Positions 33,525 through 41,462 of a DNA stretch of 64,000 bases are shown in pieces. The stretch covers positions 124,001 through 188,000 of the forward strand of contig NZ_FOAF01000010.1 in assembly GCF_900109575.1 (NCBI RefSeq). The letters run 5' to 3'. The notes under the pieces were generated by a model. The model did not search any database. It saw only the letters and a list, made by a program, of their open reading frames with translations, and was not told the origin of the DNA. Source of the stretch: Olivibacter domesticus (GTDB lineage Bacteria > Bacteroidota > Bacteroidia > Sphingobacteriales > Sphingobacteriaceae). The stretch's first letter is position 1, and every line of letters starts with the position of its first letter. A program made the position numbers and the translations under genes.

Positions 33525-34100
33525 ATGGAAAAATTAAGAAAAGAAGGTGCAGTACTAGGGATATATTTAGGCTTACTTGTAGTCGTGTTAACGATACTAC
33601 CTATGTATTATTATGTTAGTAGCAAATCATTTTGGACGATAACAGCGGGCTCGGTTATCACCAGTTTTCTATTACCACTTATAGTGGCTATTTGGTTTGC
33701 TTTCATATTGAGGAGAAAAGTTGGCGGATACTGGAGCTTTAGGCAAGCGGTAACAGGAATTTTTATGATGCTGCTTGTTGCATCTGTAATTTCAACCGCT
33801 AGCGGGTTCATTTTCGAGAAATTTATTGAACCGGATATGCGGGAACAATACATGCGGAATATGCAAAATAATACGATTGAGTTTATGGAAAATGCCGGAG
33901 TTGGAGCCGAGCAGATTGACGAGCAAATGGCTAAACTCGATGAACAAATAGAAGCTGCTGCAAATTCAACACCGCTAGACACACTTAAAGGATTTGCTGT
34001 ATATATTATTGTAGCATTTGTGTTGGCTATGATTTTTGCTTTAATATCTAAAAGAGAACGACCTATATTTAATAGAATTGAAAATAACGAAATTGGTTAA
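33525..34100 (+). CDS. DUF4199 family membrane protein
   Basis: From ATG 33525 the protein has 191 residues; a TTG three codons upstream overlaps the previous stop and is not preferred. Four hydrophobic segments are seen (about 10-30, 40-60, 70-92 and 148-170). Between the last two lies a long amphipathic loop rich in Met, Glu and Gln (about residues 100-145). This is the DUF4199 arrangement, widespread in Bacteroidota and often next to family 2 glycosyltransferases, as here. Function is unknown. Confidence 0.78.
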   Translation: MEKLRKEGAVLGIYLGLLVVVLTILPMYYYVSSKSFWTITAGSVITSFLLPLIVAIWFAFILRRKVGGYWSFRQAVTGIFMMLLVASVISTASGFIFEKFIEPDMREQYMRNMQNNTIEFMENAGVGAEQIDEQMAKLDEQIEAAANSTPLDTLKGFAVYIIVAFVLAMIFALISKRERPIFNRIENNEIG

Positions 34101-34134
34101 TTAACGATCTATAAATTTACGTATACTGTTTTAT

Positions 34135-35085
34135 ATGGATATATCCGTTGTAGTGCCATTATATAATGAGGTTGAATCTTTGCCTGAATTGCTGGCGTGG
34201 ATTCGTCGAGTAGCAAATGAACACCACTTTACTTATGAAGTGATAATGGTTGATGATGGTAGTACAGATGGTTCTTGGCAACTTATAGAAGTGCTTAAAG
34301 AAACCTACCCTGAGATATATGCAATAAAGTTTAGGAGGAATTATGGTAAATCTGCAGCCCTTAATGTTGGGTTTGCTGCGGCTTCCGGAGAAGTTGTCAT
34401 TACAATGGACGCTGATTTACAAGATAGCCCTGATGAAATACCGGTGTTACATAATCGGATTAAGGAGGAAAAACTCGATTTAATCTCCGGTTATAAACAA
34501 AAACGACATGACCCGTTAACGAAGACATTGCCTACTAAGCTATTTAATGCGGCAACACGTAAAATGTCTGGTATCAAAAACCTGCATGATTTTAATTGCG
34601 GACTGAAGGCTTACCGAAAAGATGTCATCAAAAATATAGAAGTATATGGTGAAATGCATCGCTATATTCCCGTATTAGCTAAATGGGCGGGGTTTACACG
34701 CATCGATGAACAAGTAGTAAAACATTATCCACGTAAATACGGAACTACAAAATTTGGTTTCAGTCGATTTGTAAACGGTTTTCTGGATTTACTTTCCATC
34801 TTTTTTGTTGGTAAATTTAGTAAGAGACCCATGCATTTTTTTGGAAGTATGGGCGTGCTTAGCTTTTTTGGCGGGTTTATTATCATAGTTTGGCTTATTT
34901 TGGATAAATTAATAAGTATCGCACATGGTTCAGCTTATCGTAATGTGACTGATCAACCCCTGTTTTATATTGCACTGGTAGCGATTATTGTAGGTTCTCA
35001 GCTATTTCTAACAGGATTTATTTCAGAGCTTGTATCTCGCAATGCAAGTGACAAAAATAACTATCAAATTGAGAAAGTTATTTAA
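34135..35085 (+). CDS. Family 2 glycosyltransferase, DPM1/GtrB-like, with two C-terminal membrane segments
   Basis: The 316-residue protein has the GT-A fold with SVVVPLYNEVESLPELL at the start, VDDGSTDGSW, the metal-binding DADLQDSPDEIP, and a GLKAYRKDV motif. Two transmembrane helices near residues 233-260 and 270-295 follow. This layout matches polyprenyl-phosphate glycosyltransferases (GtrB/ArnC/DPM1), which load a sugar onto undecaprenyl phosphate at the cytoplasmic face. Donor and acceptor cannot be told from sequence. It lies 34 bases after the DUF4199 gene and 31 bases before a second glycosyltransferase. Confidence 0.88.
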   Translation: MDISVVVPLYNEVESLPELLAWIRRVANEHHFTYEVIMVDDGSTDGSWQLIEVLKETYPEIYAIKFRRNYGKSAALNVGFAAASGEVVITMDADLQDSPDEIPVLHNRIKEEKLDLISGYKQKRHDPLTKTLPTKLFNAATRKMSGIKNLHDFNCGLKAYRKDVIKNIEVYGEMHRYIPVLAKWAGFTRIDEQVVKHYPRKYGTTKFGFSRFVNGFLDLLSIFFVGKFSKRPMHFFGSMGVLSFFGGFIIIVWLILDKLISIAHGSAYRNVTDQPLFYIALVAIIVGSQLFLTGFISELVSRNASDKNNYQIEKVI

Positions 35086-35116
35086 GCCATTGAGCATCTA
35101 TACCGTATTATAAACT

Positions 35117-36100
35117 ATGCTTTTTTTCTCTATTATCGTCCCCCTTTATAACAGACCACAGGAAATTGACGAGTTACTCTTTACGTTGGTTCAACAAGAT
35201 TATAAGCATTTCGAAGTGCTGATAATAGAAGATGGCTCAACATTAGATGCAAAGAATATTGTTGAAAATTATAAGGATAGACTTAATTTATACTATTATG
35301 TAAAAGATAATGAAGGACAGGGCTTTGCTCGGAATTTTGGTTTTGAGCGTGCCAAAGGTGACTATTTTGTTGTTTTTGACTCAGATTGCTTAATTCCGTT
35401 TGATTATCTCACAAAGGTAGATCAATACTTAACAGCACATTCATTAGATGCATATGGAGGTCCTGACGCTGCACATGAGTCTTTCACACCCGTTCAGAAG
35501 GCTATAAGCTATTCTATGACTTCGCCCTTAACGACAGGAGGCATACGGGGCAATACACAACACATTGGACAGTTTCATCCGCGTAGTTTTAATATGGGAG
35601 TTTCACGGGAAGTGTGGCAAAGTGTAGGGGGGTATAAGCTTACGCGATTGGGTGAAGATATAGAGTACAGCATACGGATTCATAAAGCGGGGTTTAAAAT
35701 TGGCCTAATCCCAAATGCAATTGTATATCATAAGCGAAGAACCGATTTTATCCAATTCTACCGGCAATTGCATTTCTTTGGAAGAGCTCGAATTAATATC
35801 TATAAACATTTTCCTACAGAACTGAAATTAGTGCATTTTTTTCCAGCTTTTTTTACAATATTTCTTGCTATAACTATTGCTCTAAATCTATTGGAATCAT
35901 TTTTTTTAGTACGGTTTCCGGTAGTTACTCAGTGGTGCAATTTCGTTTTAGGACTTTATATTTTCCTTTTATTTTTTCATGGATGGTATAAAACAAAGAC
36001 AATAAAAGTTGCTTTTTTAGGTGTCATAGCTGCATTTATTCAATTAACAGCTTATGGTGTTGGGTTTATGCAAGATTTTTGGAGAAAAGTTATCAACTAA
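35117..36100 (+). CDS. Family 2 glycosyltransferase with C-terminal membrane region
   Basis: This 327-residue enzyme has SIIVPLYNRPQEIDELLFTL, IIEDGST, the metal-binding DSD (VVFDSDCLIP) and the GEDIEYSIRIHKAG acceptor-side motif typical of GT2. Two or three hydrophobic segments at about residues 235-262, 270-287 and 295-315 anchor it to the inner membrane. It probably adds a sugar to a lipid-linked or cell-surface glycan together with the preceding gene. It is convergent with the receiver gene downstream, with only 7 bases between stops. Confidence 0.87.
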   Translation: MLFFSIIVPLYNRPQEIDELLFTLVQQDYKHFEVLIIEDGSTLDAKNIVENYKDRLNLYYYVKDNEGQGFARNFGFERAKGDYFVVFDSDCLIPFDYLTKVDQYLTAHSLDAYGGPDAAHESFTPVQKAISYSMTSPLTTGGIRGNTQHIGQFHPRSFNMGVSREVWQSVGGYKLTRLGEDIEYSIRIHKAGFKIGLIPNAIVYHKRRTDFIQFYRQLHFFGRARINIYKHFPTELKLVHFFPAFFTIFLAITIALNLLESFFLVRFPVVTQWCNFVLGLYIFLLFFHGWYKTKTIKVAFLGVIAAFIQLTAYGVGFMQDFWRKVIN

Positions 36101-36107
36101 TAGGAGC

Positions 36108-36464
36108 TTATTCAAGTGCTCTTATTTTATTGGTTAAGTCTTCAATATTAAATGGTTTAGCTATATAGTCGTCCGCACCAACTTCTGAAGCTATGCGTTT
36201 ACTCTCCCTGCTAGCCGAAAACATGATAACAGGAATTCCTGCGGTTTCTTCGTCTTTTTTTAAAATTCGGACGATTTCGTCTCCCATTAAAATGGGCATC
36301 CAAATATCTATAATTAATAGATCAGGTTTTTCTGATCGTATTCTTGGTATGAGTAAAGAGCTATCTGGCTCGAGCGTGACCTGATAGCCGTAACTTTCCA
36401 ATAATAATCCAGTAATATCCAAAATCCCTTCATCATCATCACAAATCAGTATTTTCTTTATCAT
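36108..36464 (-). CDS. Single-domain response regulator paired with the LOV kinase
   Basis: The 118-residue CheY-like receiver has the acidic pocket DDD (residues 9-11), phospho-acceptor Asp53 in LLIIDIWMP, the Thr/Ser switch in MFSAS and Lys103 in IAKPFN. There is no output domain. Its start overlaps the end of the LOV-histidine kinase gene by 26 bases, so it is translationally coupled and is the expected partner of that kinase. Signal output must go through protein contacts or a phosphorelay. Confidence 0.92.
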   Translation of the reverse strand: MIKKILICDDDEGILDITGLLLESYGYQVTLEPDSSLLIPRIRSEKPDLLIIDIWMPILMGDEIVRILKKDEETAGIPVIMFSASRESKRIASEVGADDYIAKPFNIEDLTNKIRALE

Positions 36465-37986
36465 CGTTTTTGAATTTTAAAGGTAGTGTAAAACTAAAAG
36501 TGGCACCTTCTCCAGCAGCACTTTCAACCCATAATGTTCCCCCATGATTTTTAACGATCTGATCACTTATATACAAACCTATACCAATTCCAGGGTATTG
36601 TTTTTGTACTTCGTCGACGCGGAAAAAATTCTCAAATATTTTTTTTTGATGTTGATAATCCACCCCTAAACCATAGTCTGTAATGGAAACTTTTATAAAA
36701 TCGCTTAATCGAGATAAGTGTATATTAATATTTCCACCACTGGGAGTATACTTGATCGAATTTTTCAATAGATGTAAAACTACTTGTTCTAGGCGCTGCT
36801 TGTCGCCGACGTAGTAGTTACTGGCATAACCACTTATATTTATTGTATAATTGCTATGTGCCTTACGTAATTGGTCTGCAACATGAAAAACCATAGCATC
36901 TAAATTAAATGCTCCCTTAGAAAGTTCGATCTTGCCGGTTTTAATTTTGGAGACATCTAACAAATCACTAATTAAATGTTCGAGTTTATCTATATGCTCC
37001 TTCGCTTTAGTTAATGTGTCTTTTAACTTGTCGTCCGCTTCTTTAGGAATCATTCTTTGGGTTAATTGTATACATGCCATAATGGTTGTTAATGGTGTTT
37101 TTAACTCGTGGCTTGCTACATTCAAAAAATCATCCTTTCGCCGATCAATTTCTTTTAACTCCGTGATATCTTCAATCGCCAGTATGATATTTAATTCCTT
37201 TTCAAGAAAGATCTGGCTTATTTTTACCTTTAGCATCTTCTTGCCAACCCTTGTTACTACATCTTCTAATATTGAGTCGTTTACATGGTGTTGATCTAAA
37301 AGGCTTCTTAAATTCATTAAATCCCATCTACAATGGTCGATTTCAAATAAATACTGGTTTAATACTTCATCTTCAGCAATATGAAATGTTTTTAAGAAAG
37401 AGGTGTTTACTTTTAATATTTTTAAATCTCGACTTAAAATTAAAATACTTTCATTTACTGTTTCTAAAAAGGTGTTTAAGAGGTTGTTATTTTCAATAAA
37501 GTTATAGGTATGTCCTAAGACTTGTTTTTCAACCTTCAATCGTTCTATACGAAGTTGTTGATCAGCAAGTTTCTGTCGTGTAATATCATTCTGTACGCCA
37601 ACATAATATAATAATTTCCCCAAATCATCTTTTATTGGTTTTAAATGGAGCTCGTTCCAGAATAAAGATCCGTTCTTTTTATAGTTTCTTATTTCAATTG
37701 TACATTCTTCCCCAGCATGTAAGGTGTTTTTTATAACTTCTCGTTCTTGTCGGTTATCGTCGTTCCCCTGTAAAAATCTACAGTTGTGACCAATTATTTC
37801 TTCTCTGCTATAGCCGGTTAAATTTTCAAAAGCCTTATTACAATACACTATCGGATCGTCAGGTTGTGAGCAATCTGTAATCGTTAATCCGGCTTTAGAA
37901 ATATTTAATGCTGTTAGCAAAAAAATTAGTTCTTCACCAAGTACTTGATCGGAAAACGAAAATTTATTTTTGTCGACCTGTTTCAT
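36439..37986 (-). CDS. LOV-PAS sensor histidine kinase, predicted blue-light receptor
   Basis: The 515-residue cytoplasmic kinase has no membrane segment. Residues about 24-136 form a LOV domain: GHNCRFLQG with the adduct-forming Cys69, NYKKNGSLFWN with flavin-contacting Asn101 and Asn111, and GVQNDIT with the signalling Gln132. A coiled linker (137-165) and a second PAS domain (about 166-275) follow. The HisKA domain has His293 in ASHELKTPLT, and the HATPase domain has the N-box HLLKNSIKYTP, the D box DYGLGV and the G box GIGIGLYI. In known LOV proteins blue light forms an FMN-cysteine bond and alters kinase activity. All key residues are present here. Confidence 0.9.
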   Translation of the reverse strand: MKQVDKNKFSFSDQVLGEELIFLLTALNISKAGLTITDCSQPDDPIVYCNKAFENLTGYSREEIIGHNCRFLQGNDDNRQEREVIKNTLHAGEECTIEIRNYKKNGSLFWNELHLKPIKDDLGKLLYYVGVQNDITRQKLADQQLRIERLKVEKQVLGHTYNFIENNNLLNTFLETVNESILILSRDLKILKVNTSFLKTFHIAEDEVLNQYLFEIDHCRWDLMNLRSLLDQHHVNDSILEDVVTRVGKKMLKVKISQIFLEKELNIILAIEDITELKEIDRRKDDFLNVASHELKTPLTTIMACIQLTQRMIPKEADDKLKDTLTKAKEHIDKLEHLISDLLDVSKIKTGKIELSKGAFNLDAMVFHVADQLRKAHSNYTINISGYASNYYVGDKQRLEQVVLHLLKNSIKYTPSGGNINIHLSRLSDFIKVSITDYGLGVDYQHQKKIFENFFRVDEVQKQYPGIGIGLYISDQIVKNHGGTLWVESAAGEGATFSFTLPLKFKNDDKENTDL

Positions 37987-38514
37987 CCGGTACTAAATTT
38001 GTTTTTAGTGCTTTTTGCTGACACAGCTATCTCTTAAATTGCATTATAACACCGACTTGTGCATTTACCACATAGCTTTATAGTTGAAAAATCCAGACCA
38101 ACTTGTATTAAAAATTGGTCAGTCCCTTGTCTAGCTGTTTAAGTGCAAACTTCAATCCAAAACAGCGTTTATTTGAAGTAACTAGCGAGGAATTGTATAA
38201 GAATTCTCAAGAGATAAAGATTAAATGATATTTAAAAAGACGTAAATAATTGGTTAACTGCCAAACTATGGCAGTTTAGATTGTCAGATATTCTAATTAC
38301 ACAAAAAATTAACAAAAAAATGATAAATCGATTTTTGATTAAAAATCAAAGGGTTGAGTGTAGACTTTTGATTACAAATTCGTTTTTGCTTTACTTTGGT
38401 AATATATTTGATTTATACTGTATACTTATCAACATGATATTTCCGTTAGTAAGAGGATAGCTTCTATAAAACAGTGTGTTTTGTTGATGAAAATGAGATT
38501 TAATAAAAATATTA
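37987..38514. other. Intergenic region between the LOV kinase and the divergent receiver gene
   Basis: No gene is seen in these 528 bases. A perfect 8-bp hairpin AACTGCCA (38256-38263) / TGGCAGTT (38269-38276) with a 5-base loop is visible, and an exact -7 element TATATTTG lies at 38403-38410, about 105 bases before the receiver start. No matching minus-strand promoter for the kinase was found. Confidence 0.45.
38403..38410 (+). promoter_or_regulatory. -7 element upstream of the divergent receiver gene
   Basis: TATATTTG is an exact TAnnTTTG match. A TTTG 14 bases upstream (38385-38388) is too close for the usual -33 spacing, so only the -7 part is well supported. Confidence 0.5.
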
Positions 38515-38886
38515 ATGAAGAAGATTCTTTGTGTTGACGATGATGCGGATTTTGCGGCCATGGTAGTTGATGTGCTGAAGCCAGGAGGTTATAATGTTGA
38601 AATTGATACGGGTAGAAATATGCACAGTATGTTAAGAAGGGGTAAATACGGTCTTGTTTTATTAGACGAACGTCTATTGTGGATGTGGGGAAGTGATTTA
38701 TGTATGGAATTAAAGCAAAACCCAAATACCAGCCATATTCCTGTGGCAATGGTATCAGCGGCTGATGATATAGCTAAAATTAAAGAAAGGTGTGGTGCGG
38801 ATGCATATTTAAAGAAACCATTTGACCTTACCTGTTTTCTTGATATGGTTGATCAACTGTATCTTTACAAAGACGAAGTAGCCTGA
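38515..38886 (+). CDS. Divergent single-domain receiver protein
   Basis: The 123-residue protein has a receiver fold with DDD at residues 8-10, candidate acceptor Asp51 in LVLLDERLLWMWGSDLC, a Ser switch in AMVSAADD and Lys101 in YLKKPFD. The segment after Asp51 departs from the normal DxxMPxxDG: the proline is replaced and two Trp flank a Met, which would change the beta3-alpha3 loop. It is transcribed away from the LOV kinase operon and followed 35 bases later by ywbE, so it may be part of the same signalling set. Confidence 0.85.
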   Translation: MKKILCVDDDADFAAMVVDVLKPGGYNVEIDTGRNMHSMLRRGKYGLVLLDERLLWMWGSDLCMELKQNPNTSHIPVAMVSAADDIAKIKERCGADAYLKKPFDLTCFLDMVDQLYLYKDEVA

Positions 38887-38921
38887 GAAACATTACCGGT
38901 TAATATTTAACAATACATTTA

Positions 38922-39122
38922 ATGGAAGGACAATATAGAAAAGATATCTTTGCCGGACTGACGGTAGGTATTATTTTAAAGAAAGATCAAAGAAGCGGTC
39001 ATATAACCTATGGAGAGGTAAAAGATATTTTAACCTCGTCTTCCTATCATTCCAGAGGAATAAAAGTAAGATTGACTGATGGACAGATAGGAAGGGTTGT
39101 GGAAGTGGAAGAGGGTGAATAG
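38922..39122 (+). CDS. YwbE family protein
   Basis: The 66-residue protein has the pattern RKDIFAGLTVGIILKKDQRSGHITYGEVKDILTSSSYHSRGIKVRLTDGQ, matching the small YwbE/DUF2196 family, which is found alone in many Bacillota and Bacteroidota. It is likely a small beta-rich, possibly KOW-like, nucleic-acid or protein-binding module, but the function is not established. It follows the receiver gene closely and ends before a long hairpin terminator. Confidence 0.85.
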   Translation: MEGQYRKDIFAGLTVGIILKKDQRSGHITYGEVKDILTSSSYHSRGIKVRLTDGQIGRVVEVEEGE

Positions 39123-39139
39123 CCTTGTGTTAAATTACG

Positions 39140-39192
39140 ACTGATAAAAAAAGTCTGGCTGATTTACATTCAGCCAGACTTTTTTTATCAGT
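39140..39192. terminator. Very long perfect hairpin terminator
   Basis: The arms 39140-39162 and 39170-39192 are 23-bp perfect complements around a 7-base loop, with seven A and seven T embedded in the stem. It lies after ywbE, before the exonuclease gene. Confidence 0.92.
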
Positions 39193-39244
39193 TAAAAGGT
39201 CGATTGCATTTGTGCATTTTATAAAAAAAAAGTAATTTTCTACA

Positions 39245-39952
39245 ATGCAAGACTATCTGCTTTTTATAGACACGGAAGCCACAGGTTTACCAATAAGATG
39301 GACGAAACCATACACAGATAGTAACAATTGGCCTACTGCAATACAAGTGGCATGGATTATTTTTAATAAAGCAGGTAAAGAATTAAAACGGGAGAACTTT
39401 TATATCAATAATAATGATGTTCCAATTACACAACAAGCACAGCAGGTACATCAATTAAATGAAGATTACTTAAGAGAGAATGGGGTGCCAAGGGAGCTCG
39501 TAATGCAAAAATTAGCTGATGATTTACAAAAGTATGTGCCTTTAATTGTTGGACATTTTGTGATGTTAGACGTTCACATATTGAGTGCAGATTTTGCTAG
39601 AAGTGGTGTAAACAGTTCCTTTAAACAGTTTCCTTTGTTTTGTACAATGCTTGCTAGTGAGAAGTATTCAAAAAAACCATGGGTTAGGTATCTTAGATTG
39701 AATGAGTTCTTTATCGAACTATTTCACCAGGAAATGAGAAATGCCCACAATGCAATTGTGGATGCTGAGGCAACTTCATTATGTTTTTTTGAATTGCAAA
39801 AAAGAAAGGAAATTACAGAAGAAATGATAGCATCACAACAAAATAAGTTTACTCGACAGCTAGCTTTAGAAAATGATTCTTCAATCTATCTATGGGTGAA
39901 ATTACTTCTTATTTTTGGTTTGTTATTCTTTCTAATGATGATCATTACTTAA
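39245..39952 (+). CDS. DnaQ-like 3'-5' exonuclease with C-terminal membrane anchor
   Basis: The 235-residue protein has a DEDDh exonuclease domain (about 1-185): FIDTEATG with Asp9 and Glu11, the VGHFVMLDVHIL motif with the second Asp, and HNAIVDAEAT with the catalytic His and last Asp. A hydrophobic helix (VKLLLIFGLLFFLMMIIT) at residues 218-235 is a likely C-terminal membrane anchor. Such a tail is unusual for the DNA polymerase III epsilon family. The next gene follows after 16 bases, a pairing with CBS-DUF294 proteins seen in other bacteria. Confidence 0.88.
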   Translation: MQDYLLFIDTEATGLPIRWTKPYTDSNNWPTAIQVAWIIFNKAGKELKRENFYINNNDVPITQQAQQVHQLNEDYLRENGVPRELVMQKLADDLQKYVPLIVGHFVMLDVHILSADFARSGVNSSFKQFPLFCTMLASEKYSKKPWVRYLRLNEFFIELFHQEMRNAHNAIVDAEATSLCFFELQKRKEITEEMIASQQNKFTRQLALENDSSIYLWVKLLLIFGLLFFLMMIIT

Positions 39953-39968
39953 GGTCCTATTAAATTAT

Positions 39969-41456
39969 ATGAATCATCAAGGTACAAATTCAATACTTAT
40001 GAGCGAGAACTATCTCATGCCAGAGCAAATGTATTCTAAAAAAGTTGGTGAGTTAGCTTTTAGAGAACTTATTACTTGTAAAGGTACTGTTCCGGTATTT
40101 GAAACGGCAAAAATGATGGCAGCAAATAAAGTGAGCTGCATTTTTATAACAAGTGAGAGCGGTAATATAGATGGCTTTGTTACTGATATAACGCTTCGTG
40201 ACCACGTTATTGCCAGACAAGCAGATGTAAGTAAATCCATCCATTTTTTTATGGATCGTGAAATACGCTCAATCAATACAGATACCTATGTATATGAAGC
40301 TTTATTGATGATGTATCAAACCAAGTCACGTTATCTCCTGGTTGAAGAAGACGGGGATTATGTAGGCTTTGTTAGTCGTAATAAGCTGATGAGTGAGCTA
40401 GCGCAATCGCCCCTAGTATTCATTCAATCTGTTAAGCTTGCTCGAACAACTAGTGAATTAAAGGAAAAGTGGTCGGCGGTTCCCTATATTGTAAACCAAT
40501 TAGTAAATAAAGGAATACAGGCTGAAATTATTAATCAATTAATTACAGTTATAGCTGATACCATTACACAGAACGTATTAGAAGAAGTATTAAAGGAGAA
40601 GGGTGAGGCCCCCTCAAAATTCGTTTTCATGATCTTAGGTAGCGAAGGGCGTAAAGAACAGACCTTAAAGACAGATCAAGACAATGCTATCATTTATGAG
40701 GACAAAGCAAATGAGCATAGGGAAGAGATTAGAAAATGGTTTTTAGAATTTGCCGCTGAGATTTCTGATAAATTGAATGAGATAGGATTTGCGTATTGTA
40801 CAGGAGGTTTTATGGCAAGCAATCCTCAATGGACCCATTCTTTATCACATTGGAAGAACAACTATAAAAAATGGATGGAAGAGGCATTACCCGAAACTGC
40901 TATCAAGTTTTCAACTTTTTTCGATTGTCGCTTTATCTATGGAGAAAAGAGTATCATGGATGAATTGCGCGAATTTTTGGATAAAGAACTACAGCAGCCA
41001 TTGGAGAAATTTTTCGTTTATCTAGCGAAGAACGCGTTACAGTATGTTCCCCCGCTTACATTTTTTAAACCAATAAAGACGATTACAGTAGCTGGGAGAG
41101 AGGTTTTTGATATCAAAAAAACCATGACTCCAGTGGTTGATCTCGTGCGGGTTTATGCCTTAAGAAACAGGGTGTTTTTGGAGAATACAGGCGAACGTAT
41201 GAAGGCACTTTACGACATGGGAGTTTTTTCTGAAAAACAGTATCAAGAATTGAATCTTTCATATTACTACCTCATGAGTATGCGCTTAAAAAACCAAGCC
41301 ATTCAGATACTTGTTGATCATACAGCACCTAATAACTATATAGACATAGAAAATATTACGAGGATTGAGCGTGTAACGCTGAAGGAAATTTTTAAGACGA
41401 TAGAAGATTTCCAAGCAGGTATACGTATTAAATTTACTAATAATCTATTGGGATAA
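39969..41456 (+). CDS. CBS domain and DUF294 nucleotidyltransferase-like protein
   Basis: The 495-residue cytoplasmic protein has two CBS motifs (about residues 25-140), which usually bind adenine nucleotides. A DUF294 putative nucleotidyltransferase domain (about 190-330) contains GSEGRKEQTLKTDQDN with the GS and DxD-type metal ligands. A helical DUF294 C-terminal domain (about 345-490) follows. The combination resembles GlnD-type uridylyltransferase cores fused to an energy sensor. No target is evident. A second start ten codons in is possible. It is paired with the exonuclease gene 16 bases upstream. Confidence 0.87.
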   Translation: MNHQGTNSILMSENYLMPEQMYSKKVGELAFRELITCKGTVPVFETAKMMAANKVSCIFITSESGNIDGFVTDITLRDHVIARQADVSKSIHFFMDREIRSINTDTYVYEALLMMYQTKSRYLLVEEDGDYVGFVSRNKLMSELAQSPLVFIQSVKLARTTSELKEKWSAVPYIVNQLVNKGIQAEIINQLITVIADTITQNVLEEVLKEKGEAPSKFVFMILGSEGRKEQTLKTDQDNAIIYEDKANEHREEIRKWFLEFAAEISDKLNEIGFAYCTGGFMASNPQWTHSLSHWKNNYKKWMEEALPETAIKFSTFFDCRFIYGEKSIMDELREFLDKELQQPLEKFFVYLAKNALQYVPPLTFFKPIKTITVAGREVFDIKKTMTPVVDLVRVYALRNRVFLENTGERMKALYDMGVFSEKQYQELNLSYYYLMSMRLKNQAIQILVDHTAPNNYIDIENITRIERVTLKEIFKTIEDFQAGIRIKFTNNLLG

Positions 41457-41462
41457 CAATAT

